The notes beneath the pieces are model-generated. The model searched no databases. It saw only the letters and a program-made list of their open reading frames with translations, and had not been told where the DNA came from. A stretch of DNA of 64,000 bases, taken from Polytrichum commune. Lineage: Eukaryota; Streptophyta; Polytrichopsida; Polytrichales; Polytrichaceae. The stretch spans positions 22,849,666 through 22,913,665 of the forward strand of contig OX485807.1 in assembly GCA_950295325.1 (NCBI GenBank), given 5' to 3'. The position numbers were made by a program, and so were the translations under genes. Positions 1 to 10,038 of this stretch are shown here, in pieces (within the stretch, counting starts at the first letter, position 1; each line of letters starts with the position of its first letter).

Positions 1-638
1 CTATATGATTGTCATCCATTGTTAATGTGGGTCTCTTTTAAGCAGCATGGGCCACACCAAATCAATTGTCTATTTTAGTGGATGAGAAACTAGAGTGGTC
101 TCTATGGTGTTTGGTTACTTAGATGAACTTAGGGCTCTAACTCCGTAATCGTTAGATTGAGTTGGATGAAATACATAGGCTGCCTCCTGTAGAAGGCTCT
201 TTATTCCTACGATAAATACTAATTTTCTCCTCAAGTTATGCCATCGGTATGGAAACCACATTTTGGGTAGTGAAAATTGACATAGAGCGCTCTCTTCATC
301 ATTTGGTAACTTAGACTTAAGTTACACGAGGTTAAGAGCTCGAGCATTGAGAGCTTTGCATAGAAGGAACTTTTCCAATGGCAGAAATTAAAGGAGCCTC
401 TTGTTCACATTCGTTCACTTAGTCCACTTCACACTTAAGCTTTCAGCTTGGAAAACTTCAAATTTCTACTGAGCTTACAACGTTTAGATGGTGCCTAGCC
501 TCCTTTGTCTTCATATGAAACGTCTTTGACTATATCTTATTAGACCAAAAGCCTAATCCACCTCATGAAAGTTTGAGCTCTCATTTGGTGGACCCCAAGC
601 CAATCAGCTTACAAGTGGCACTTTCTACTTCATCATAA

Positions 639-658
639 CTCTCTCTCTCTCTCTCTCT
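639..658. repeat. (CT)n microsatellite
   Basis: About ten CT units, seen directly. Confidence 0.9.
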
Positions 659-2356
659 TTCATTTAAGATCGTTCCCTCATTGATATCTCACTTCAAAGA
701 ACATCCCCCCCCCCCAAAAAAAAAAGGTTTTTCGATGATTCATCTTGAATTTAAACTCATAAGAATAATTATGAAATCTTTGACCTCAATTTAAGTGTTC
801 GTTTAACTCTAAATTGCAATCCCCACACCCTACATATCAATCAATTATTTTCACCCTCCCCCATGATAGGTGCTACAAAACATCACCCAAAACCAAGTAA
901 GATGTTTTCTTTCCCAAATTTACCATCAAAGTCTCATGACTTTGAGCTTCGGATGAAAGCTTGCCTAAATCCCCAAGCAGGCATCGATTTCGCAAGTTCA
1001 AGACCCCGACTCGAGCTCTAGTGTAAAAGGGGTCCATGTTAGTACTACTTACACTTAACTTTACGCTGCAATTCTCATTCATCCACTCTGACTCAAGGGA
1101 GCAAGACACTGAATTAAAATGGGATGAATTTCATCCATGGAAGGAGATGTGTTGCAGTCTCCAGGCTCAAAGCAATAATGCACCCTTTCAAGGGTCTTTT
1201 CCAAATTGCCAAGGTTGCGGTGATTGCAATTTTGGTCCAGGATAGTGTACACAGGGCTCCAAACTCGGCCAGTAATTTAAAGAAAGTTATGTGGGTGTTA
1301 ATTGGTTCCGTTTTTCATGTTCTCCAACTTCGAGCAATTAGATTTACAAAACTAAACTAAACTCATGTTGCATTAGCAAGTCTATGCTGAAACATTTGCA
1401 AAAAACGGATTCAAAATCGGACCTCCCATGATTTAGTTATGGTTATCGGAAGTGTATGTTTGTTGGTTTCTTAACTAGATACATAGAAACTTCCAATTAT
1501 GTCCATTGTTGAGTGTAGAGTACTTATTAAGATTTGAAGATGTAGTCCAATCTCTTTTGAACACGTGTCATTATGAAGTTTGCTCTTTGATCCTCATTGA
1601 ACCACATACCAATCAAATATAGGGGTTTGGTTAGGAAATCAAGCCACTTAAGGCCCGTCTACATGAGTCATCTTAAAGTTGTTCAATTTAAGAGTAAAAG
1701 TGTTCAAGCTCCAAGAACTCCAAATAGTGCACATTGTTCTTGAATATAAGGAAAACCGTTCTCTTCAATAAGCATCTATATTTCACACCCCTCTCCCTTT
1801 CCAATCTAAGCTATGAGACACTTGTTACCCCTTCACCCTCAGAGGATATAGGGGTCTCAATATGCAGCCATATACACAACTTATACAGGCTTCACCAAGT
1901 TCATGAATCATATTTCGTATATTTATAGTGCGTGTTTGAAACCATCTTATATACATTCTCTTACGTCAAGAGGAAATAAAAATATACTCATACCATACAT
2001 CGATGGTCAAAGTAAATCGTATGTATCCACAGGGCATCCATATTGTGTATTTTAAATCAAATCTTCAATAACTTCAAGGTGTTTAATTAATTCAAATAAT
2101 ACATTTGAAGAACAAGTTGATTTTAAGCAAGGTCACTTTCAACACGATTAGCTAAAAACGAGAGTGTGTAGCTCAGATGATACGCTATTTTTCTGCTTGG
2201 AAAGGCCTAGTCTAGGCCTCTTAGACACTTAGGGGTCCAAGTCTTAACATGGGGGACACTACTCCCATAGACCAAGTAAGCCTAGCCAAGGGCGGACCTC
2301 ATCCTCAATGACATGATTAACCCCAAAATGTTGTTGGAGTCATATATGACCCAAAT

Positions 2357-2381
2357 TGTGTGTGTGTGTGTGTGTGTGTGT
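2357..2381. repeat. (TG)n microsatellite
   Basis: About twelve TG units, seen directly. Confidence 0.9.
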
Positions 2382-2743
2382 TTTCCTTCTTTCTTTCTAT
2401 TGTATAGTTGATCTATTCACAACGGCACAAAGTTTGATTACAAGGAAGATATGTTAATTAAACATCTTATCACATTAAAAAATATGAAATGGGCGGTCAA
2501 GGGAAATTTCTCTGGGGAAACAGTGTTGCAACATCCAGTTAGGCCAAGTACCGGGGATGGCACTCATCAAGAAGTTTGCAAACCATGCAGCCATGCCATG
2601 TTCTCAACAGTTGAGATTGCATGGATCAACCTCAAGTGACTTGGGACCCTGTGTGAACTGGCCCTCAGAGCCAAAATTTGTTTGAACCTCTAAATTGGCT
2701 TGATGGCTTCATGCCAAAGAGACGTTGCATGTGGTTGAAAGAT

Positions 2744-2758
2744 TTCCATGGGCCTTGA
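2744..2758. repeat. Left target-site duplication of LINE
   Basis: TTCCATGGGCCTTGA, identical to 4732-4746. Confidence 0.88.
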
Positions 2759-4731
2759 AAAGAATATACCCAACGGATGTACAATATTGCTAACACCCTA
2801 CAAATACCCGCAATATTTGCCCAACCCTCACCACCTACACCGCAAGACACCTCAGTAAACCACAGTATAAAATGGTCCAAACTCATATACCCACCTCACC
2901 CACATACCACCCCAACCCCCAACACTCCACTAATCACCAACATCGACATATGTATACCCCTCAAATACCTACCACAATTTTGCTACTACATAGATGGATC
3001 ATTCAAACCACCTAAAGAAACATCTCAAGCACATTGGAAACGCGAAAAAAGCAGGGTATGGTATCTACAACTCTATAAAGGATCTAAAAGTTGCAGTAAG
3101 ACTACCATGGCTACAAAACATACTACGAGATGAAATGATGGCCATACACCACACTCTTTGGCTCCTAACCATCACATATTGTGATGAACTAGCACATATC
3201 TTCACGGACTGCCTTAATGTCCTATATTTATTAAACACTCAAATCAAACACCCCACACTACATAATAGCCAACCAGACAAAAATATCCTTGAATCCATGA
3301 CCATAATGCTAAAATCCCGCACACAAATCACCACAATCCATAAAGTCAAAGCCCATGCTAACATAAACGGTAATGAACAAGCGTACACATTAGCCAAAAT
3401 AGGATGTGAACTAGATCATAGAGACGATGTAATGCCACACAAACATGCACACCCTACACCATACTACCTCCAAAAAAATTGGTGGCATTCAATGCAAGAA
3501 ACACCAGATAAAGGCCCTATAAGACACCTTGGAAAACACGTCCTCAAATATGACCAAAAACATAATTTAGAAGTCATAGCTAACCAAACACACCAACTAC
3601 ATAAATGGCTTGACACAAAGATATTGACAAGACATTATCAAACAATTTTTGGACTAACCCAAGTGTCACAGACACATAAAAAAAATGTCTAGTCAAATTC
3701 CGGACGGGACAGTACATGGGCCAAGCCCGGAAGCAACTCTTCTTTGGTAGAGAAGCCTACCCATCAAAAACGTGCCCCATCTGCAACTCATTAGATGCAG
3801 ATACATGGTTACATGTACTACTCAAATGCAAACAACAACACATTCACGCACTTATAACAAAACGACATAACAAAGTTGTATGGGAAATATGTAAACTAAT
3901 TTTGTCAAATAAAATATCTAGACACTATACACTCATGAATGCAGGAACGTACAACAAACAACCTCAAGAAAATACCGTGCCAACATGGCTATTGCCATGC
4001 ACATGTGGCACCCAGAGATGCCACTGCCACACCAGGTTTAAACCAAACATATTGTGCATCATAGGACATTCATATAACCACCCCCCACCAGAAACCCCTA
4101 CAACAAGAATCACCATACAAATATCATAGAGTTTACATACTACAATGATAGATTTATCGCATAAACCCTTGATAGGAAAACCACAAAGTACCAACTGCTC
4201 ATCAATAACATTATCTCAAGGGGATGGAATGTAGCCCCACTCATGGTATTAGTCGCAGGCGCAAGAACCACTACACACATCCCATCAATGAAAAACCTAG
4301 AAACAACACTTAAACTCCCTCTCATAAAAATAAAAAACACATTTCAACAAATTAACATTATCGCCACACAATATGCACACTCAATACTAGTCCATAAACG
4401 AAGACTAGAGAACAAACAATCAGTCACAGACCTCCATGACCCAACATAACTAAATAACCTATCTCATAACCCGGTACACCTTACCATATAAAATAATGCC
4501 ACCTTACTGGAAAACACCAATAAACAACTACCACATACTACCGGTTACCGGTTAACCGGCTATCTGCTACTAATATAGTGTCTACTCCGTGCAAAGGGTG
4601 AAGTAGTTTTACATCTAACGCCATTGCCCTGGGGCGTGGCTAAGGATGTTTTACGAACATATACTCTAATCACTCCGGCCTCCTCTGGAGACCGGAGTTC
4701 TTCTTCTTCTTCTTCTTCTTCTTCCATGGGC
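2759..4731 (+). mobile_element. 5'-truncated LINE, RNase H/zinc-knuckle end, (TTC)n tail
   Basis: This is the 3' part of a non-LTR retrotransposon. Reading frames at about 2970-3690 carry a decayed RNase H domain: a YYIDGSF start, then IFTDCLNVLYLLN and the late motif KVKAHANINGNEQAYTLAKIG, where the usual acidic residue of an EQAD-type motif reads Y. At 3716-4129 follows a zinc-knuckle region (CPICNSLDADTWLHVLLKC), and at about 4140-4449 a further conserved C-terminal stretch (GWNVAPLMVLVAGAR...HIPSMKNLETT). Frames are broken between about 2990 and 3716 and near 4130, so it is inactive. No reverse-transcriptase core is present. The insertion is bounded by a perfect 15-bp duplication (TTCCATGGGCCTTGA) at 2744-2758 and 4732-4746, and ends in a (TTC)n tail from about 4698. 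Both are hallmarks of target-primed reverse transcription. Confidence 0.88.
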
Positions 4732-4733
4732 CT
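4698..4733 (+). repeat. (TTC)n LINE tail
   Basis: About ten TTC units follow GGAGACCGGAG and end at the target duplication. This looks like the 3' tail of the LINE, not an independent microsatellite. Confidence 0.8.
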
Positions 4734-4746
4734 TGATTGCTAGGCA
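4732..4746. repeat. Right target-site duplication of LINE
   Basis: TTCCATGGGCCTTGA, directly after the (TTC)n tail. The first TTC cannot be told apart from the tail, so the exact boundary has a 3-bp ambiguity. Confidence 0.88.
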
Positions 4747-6950
4747 TGGAAATGAGCTTCAAAATAATGCTCGTGCCATAGCCCCACACATGTTGAGCAA
4801 GTGCACACTCAAAGGAACATGTGGACTACATACTCCACCTCACATGTCCAACATACCATAGAGGGCTCTCTAATTTGACAAAAAATAAGTGTTTTCCCCT
4901 CAAACTTTGCCACGTGTCAATCTTGCATTGGTTGAGACCCTTTTGAACCCCGTTGGAAACAACATTTCGGCACTAGTAAAGATGAAATAGAGCACCTTCT
5001 ACGGTATTTCAAGCAACCCATGTCAATGATATGGGATAAGCTCAACATAATATTATTCAATTGAGCAACAAGGTTGGACTGGATTGAAGATATTTTATGT
5101 AAGGTGCTAGAATTATACCTTATGGATGTTTGTTTGTAAGAAAACTCGGCCTAAAAAATAAGTGACATTTAGTTGAAGCATTGTCACTAAATATTATAAA
5201 AATGAAACAGTTGAGTAATGTTACGAAGATGCAAAATATCCATTCAAAATTACTTGCAAGTGGTGCTTCCTTCTCGTAATTCACATGATTAAACAAACCA
5301 ACGGCCAACATGACTCCAATTAATAGTTGGTAGGTGATTGTTTTTCTCGTCACTTGGACTACACCAACTATCCCAATTAGTGCGTGTTATTGTTTAGAGT
5401 GTCGAATGCTACAACTTTTTAAATGAGAATGTAATATTTCAGCAAGAAAATTTATTTATATTCTATAATGTCCAAACAACTTATTGAACTTTGTTAGTAA
5501 AAAATGAACTCCTAAGTAAGATTTTATTGCATTGCGTAAATCCAAATGATAACACACATTACTTGGATAAAGATTGTAGTGGTCCCATTTAATGTATGCC
5601 ACAATTCATATCTAAAAATAGAAACATATTGATTTTGGATAATATAGGCATATTTTTTCACATATAATTTATATATATATAATTTACCTTACACATTGTT
5701 GGAATGTGGAAAATTCCCACTCTACACAAAACTGTGCAAATGTTTGTTGGTATTTCATTGTAGGATGTTAGTTAAAAAAGGGGGGGGGGTCACCTTGTAA
5801 ACAAGTTCATTTTAACTCACTGCAAAGAATATGGGTTGACATGAGCTTGCAAGAAGTGTAGAACTTGGTCTATGTCCCGAACATCACACATAGAAGATGG
5901 ACCTATTTGGAATCACATGCAATTAAGAAAATATTGGAAATCAAACAAAGTCACATTACTTATTTTATTATTATTTAAGGTTTATGTGCAAAATATGTGA
6001 ACATATCTTTTCAACTTTTCATGACGTATAAGTAAATATGGTTGTATTTTCAAAGTACTAACTTTTTGATTGCTTCAATTCTATTGGCAAAACCGTCAAT
6101 ACACTTATGATATAGCAAAGTTTTATGGGAAATATGTGAATCCTTAGTGATTACATGAATGTCATGAACACTACTCCACACTACTCCCATTTTGCTTGTA
6201 TAAAGGGAAGGACTTTCCCCTGACTTTCCTCTTGAACCTTATAAGTGAATCAATGTGCATGCACGACGCCGATCACCTATCGCTTGGGTATTGGTAAAAA
6301 AAAACACTAAAACTGGTAAAAACCCAAGAAAGAAAAACCTCAAATTTTCAAGATGTATTACTTAAAATGCCACACTAAATCTTGGTGACTTGATTAATTA
6401 TTTGGCACAAGTGTGCCAGACCGGCTACTAAGCTATGGTATCCACATGGCGGTTGGAGTTTACATACACCGGTGCATGTGTTCCCCCTCATAGCTCACAT
6501 AGTTAAGTGAACCGGAGACCAATATGTGGTTGATTTTTTTCATCATTTTCTCATGCTCTCATTAAAAAATACCCCATCCCACAACGGGGACCCCTACGAC
6601 TTAGACTAGGCACCTAGAGCGGATATTCCCATACTTTCGATACGAATTTGGATTTGAGTTTCACCTCATGATAGAAAGTGACCAACGTCCCCAACCGAAG
6701 AATGTTATGATCGCTTTTCCCATCACTTCTAGTGCTCCCATTGACACCAACATCGGGACTCTTATAATTTACTACACACCGTTGCGCCTTTACCACTTTG
6801 TCTATTTATAGGTTGCATACATATCGTAGTCCCCGGGCTGGATCACATCTTCATTTGGGTTGGGTCCCCGTCCCTCCCACGCCTCCTTCACTGTCCGGTC
6901 TTCCTGTCCGCACATGCATGGGAAACTCTTCCTCGTCGGGAACCAATGTG
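4747..6950. other. Intergenic, no gene recognised
   Basis: AT-rich sequence with a G run near 5778. Six-frame reading gives only short frames without recognisable motifs, and I see no diagnostic transposon ends. Confidence 0.55.
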
Positions 6951-7803
6951 ACAACAATACCTATATTTTTGATATGGGAGGCGAGAAAAGGATGAGATCT
7001 CCCCCCTCCCCTCCCCTCCCCTCCCCTCTCCTCGAGGGAGGAGAGGAATGCCTAACAAGATAGATAGAAACTCCAGTCCCTTTTGGGGGACTGGCGTGAA
7101 TAAAGTGTCCGTTCGTAATGCCAAAGACCCGATGCCCACAGGACAAGGGGAAGTTGGGACAAAACTACTCTCCCTTTCTATGCCTAACAACACATCATAG
7201 GAGCTGGAAGTCCTAAGAACCTCTAAGTATTTAAGTAAAACCGACGAGATATAGAGGGAACACGATGTTGCATTGATGCTAGATCCTCCTTTCATACATC
7301 GCACCTGGAGAAGAGAAGGAAACGTTGACCTTAGTGGCATCAACATGATTGAAATGCATGTTTGACCCACCCTTGGTATTATGTCCTGGACTGTAGTGTA
7401 CACTCTTAGGGTCCCAAATGTTGGACTCAACCAATAGGATCACTCGATTTTGGAGTTCCTTTGGTGTTGGACCCCAGTGCACACCCAACACATGTGCTAC
7501 CTAGTCGCTTGGTTGGGTAGGTGGGGAAGAGGGAGGGCGGGATCTCCTCCCTCCCTTGAGGAGAGAAGTGCCCTAATGACATCATAGGAACCGGAAGTCC
7601 TAAGAATGTCCAAGTATCTAAGTAAACCCACAAGATATGGAGGGAGAATGATGCTACATTACCACCCATTCCTTCTTTCATACATCGAACCCGGTCCATA
7701 GAGTGAACTCCTTGGGTCCCAAATTTTGGTGTCAACGAATAGGATCGCTCGATTTTGAACATCCTTGGTGTTGGATACACCCACCCTTACATTGTCTCGC
7801 TCC

Positions 7804-8520
7804 ATACTATTTGTGAACCACAATATAGTGTCACCAACACTAAACGTCAACCCCACATTATTTCTCATTTCTTGTAAATGTTTTGGGGGATCATAGATTT
7901 ACGGTGTCGCAAATACTGTCACTCACCAAGTGATTTCTCATCCAAATTTCAACCATCCGTGACAAATACTTCATCATAAGTTGGTGACAAGAGAAGGGTT
8001 AGGGTGTGGGCCCAATGGATGAACTCATCCATCATCCATGAGCAATACTTCATCACAAGTTGGTGACAAGAGAAGGTCGGGGCGTGGGCCAATGGACGAA
8101 CTCATCCATCATCCATGAACAATGCTTCATCACAAGTTGGTGACAAGAGAAGGTCGGGGCGTGGGCCAATGGACGAACTCATCCATCATCCATGAACAAT
8201 GCTTCATCACAAGTTGGTGACAAGAGAAGGTCGGGGCGTGGGCCAATGGACGAACTCATCCATCATCCATGACAAATACTTCATCACAAGTTGGTGACAA
8301 GAGAAGGGTTGGGGTGTGGGCCCAATGGATGAACTCATCCATCATTCATGAACAATGCTTCATCACAAGTTGGTGACAAGAGAAGGTCGGGGTGTGGGCC
8401 AATGGATGAACTCATCCATCATACATGACAATACTGACAGTATTTGTCCAGTTATTCATCCGAGGAGTTACCATAGTGACATTAAATGCCACATGACACC
8501 AAATACCATAGATAGTGTGG
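7804..8520 (-). mobile_element. MITE-like element expanded by a 77-bp minisatellite
   Basis: Its flanking parts match the elements at 34517-34898 and 58200-58559: 'tatagtgtcacc', 'catagatttac.gtgtcgca', 'tactgtcactcaccaagtgat' at the left and 'gttaccatagtgacatta...tgacacc' at the right. The outermost left repeat is missing or decayed. The middle segment, single-copy in the two relatives, is amplified here about six times. Non-coding. Confidence 0.7.
7957..8425. repeat. 77-bp tandem repeat, about 6 copies
   Basis: Units begin near 7957, 8037, 8114, 8191, 8268 and 8347 and end near 8424. Most spacings are exactly 77 bp; the first and fifth units are 79-80 bp because of small insertions ('gggtt.gggtgtgggccc'). 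Units two to four are nearly identical. Each carries 'catcacaagttggtgacaag' and 'gaactcatccatcatc'. Confidence 0.92.
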
Positions 8521-8639
8521 TTATTGGTAGGGAGGGAGGGAGGGGTCCCCTCGAGGAGAAGGGAAGTGCCTAAGGGAATGGCATCATAGGAACGGGAAGT
8601 CCTAAGAACGTCTCAGTATCAAAGTCTGTTAACTATGTA

Positions 8640-9400
8640 GCGTGCACACATAACACCTACACAGCACTCGCATTCTCTCTTCTCTTCACTCTTGTTCTCT
8701 CTCTCGCGCTCTCTCTCGCTCTCTCGCTCCCTCGCTCTCTCTCGTTGTGCTCAAGCCCTAGCTCGCCAGGAGCCTCAACTGAAAGAGTTCCACCATCGCC
8801 ACTGCGACCTCACACTCTGCGCTTCCTCTCGTCGCCACCAGGGCACACCTGCCGTGGTTGCCCACCATGGTTCGCCTCCTGCTCCAATTCCCGTTTTTCC
8901 CAATCTCCTCACGCGCCTTCTCATGCGTTCTTGGTTTCGTCGTCCAGGGTTTGTGGTGCGCTTCTTGGAGTTCTGGCCTTCAGGGTTCGGTGTTGGGCTG
9001 GAGATTCTGGGAAAATCCAACGATGATGCATGTGTGTGTGAGAGGAGTGGAATGGCTGTGGCCTTGTACGATGTGACGGTGGGGATGAAATTCATGTGTA
9101 GTGTGGGGTGAGAGAGTGAAATTGGACGCGTGGTGAGTGAGAGAGAGAGTGAGTGAGTGAGTGTTGGAATTGGGAGGATCGTTTGGGCTGCAGTAGTTTG
9201 TGGAGGAGTTTGATGGAATGGATGGCATGTGTAGCTTTAGGTTAAAATCCAGGATGAACGTATTGGGACTATAGGATTGATTGATGGAGTGGTCAGGCAA
9301 TCCCTTCCTGCGGGGGAACTGTGGTGGCTGGGGTTGATGCCATTTGCACATACAGTTTTTTAGTTGTTGTGAGTTGTGTGTTTCGGTGGTTGCCGTCGTG
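8640..9400 (+). promoter_or_regulatory. Probable 5' leader/promoter region of DCN1-like gene
   Basis: A pyrimidine-rich CT/CTCG tract (about 8673-8745) leads into a GC-richer stretch to about 9030. This is typical of a transcribed leader, and the open frames there resemble no protein. An ATG immediately followed by GT at 8867-8870 (context ACCATGGTTCG) could be a first coding exon made of the start codon alone, since the first conserved DCN1 exon begins just after an acceptor and lacks an obvious Met. Inference only. Confidence 0.35.
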
Positions 9401-10038
9401 GGCAATCTTTGAATAAATTGGAGGACGAAATACCACGTCCCGCTGTTACTGAAGGATCAGACCTGCAGTTGTTAGGCAACAAGACGGATTTAGCGCGTGG
9501 TGCACTCCAATTGTGGTTGAAAGCTAGGTGTTGTGATAGTGGCCACTCTGCCTTAAGGTTAGGGCATGGAAGTTGTAGGTCAACTCGGCCTTTTACTCTC
9601 CAAGTATCCAAGAACCTTCTGCACTTTTGTCGTTGTGCAAGGCATGTTGCAAAATATATCTCCTTCCTTCTGTCATCTATTCAGCTGGAACATCCATATA
9701 TGTTCATTTTGTCGTGGATAGCTTGTTTTATTAGGACCTTGAGATTGCCTCATACTAATTGCTCTTCCTTGATTCGCTTCTGGATAATTTCAACGACTGA
9801 TGGTTTTACCCATGATGATGATAGTGAGGTCGAGATCAACAAGGCTGTTAGGGAATTATACTCTCTTGCTTCACCTTTTCTTGAGGTCCACGGATTTTGA
9901 TTTTTCCAGTCGATCTGTAGGATGAGTTATTTGAGGATTTGGGCTTGGAGGTTTGGCTGGTTGATGGATATACGAAGATCAGCAGTGTTTTGGGTGACTT
10001 TTGGAGTCTCTTTAATGTTGGTTTATTCTTGTGGACGT

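Larger units (their letters stand above)
1..2743. other. Intergenic, no gene recognised
   Basis: No reading frame here resembles a known protein and none has a convincing exon structure. The stretch is AT-rich with simple repeats at 639-658 (CT) and 2357-2381 (TG), and a mixed C/A run near 705-725. It ends at the target-site copy of the LINE that follows. Confidence 0.6.
6960..8640. repeat. Block of diverged direct repeats around a MITE
   Basis: A unit with a pyrimidine/purine-rich lead, 'catcataggaNcNggaagtcctaagaa', 'ctttcatacatcg' and 'gggtcccaaat...ataggatc.ctcgattttg' occurs at about 7190-7480 and again at 7570-7790. Its first part recurs a third time at 8530-8625. The MITE-like element at 7804-8520 sits between copies 2 and 3. 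The block could be the debris of a larger element; I see no coding sequence for a transposase or polymerase. Confidence 0.65.

Noticed and set aside
2160-2240. 'gtgtgtagctcagatgatacg' as a tRNA D-arm
   Set aside because: No acceptor stem, anticodon arm or TTCRANY T-loop could be paired around it.
3716-4129. Open frame with CPIC...C motif as a host zinc-finger gene
   Set aside because: It is collinear with two other LINE remnants and lies inside an insertion bounded by a target duplication.
8692-9405. Overlapping open frames on both strands near the DCN1 5' end
   Set aside because: They arise from GC/CT-rich leader sequence. Both strands are open and the translations are low-complexity without known motifs.
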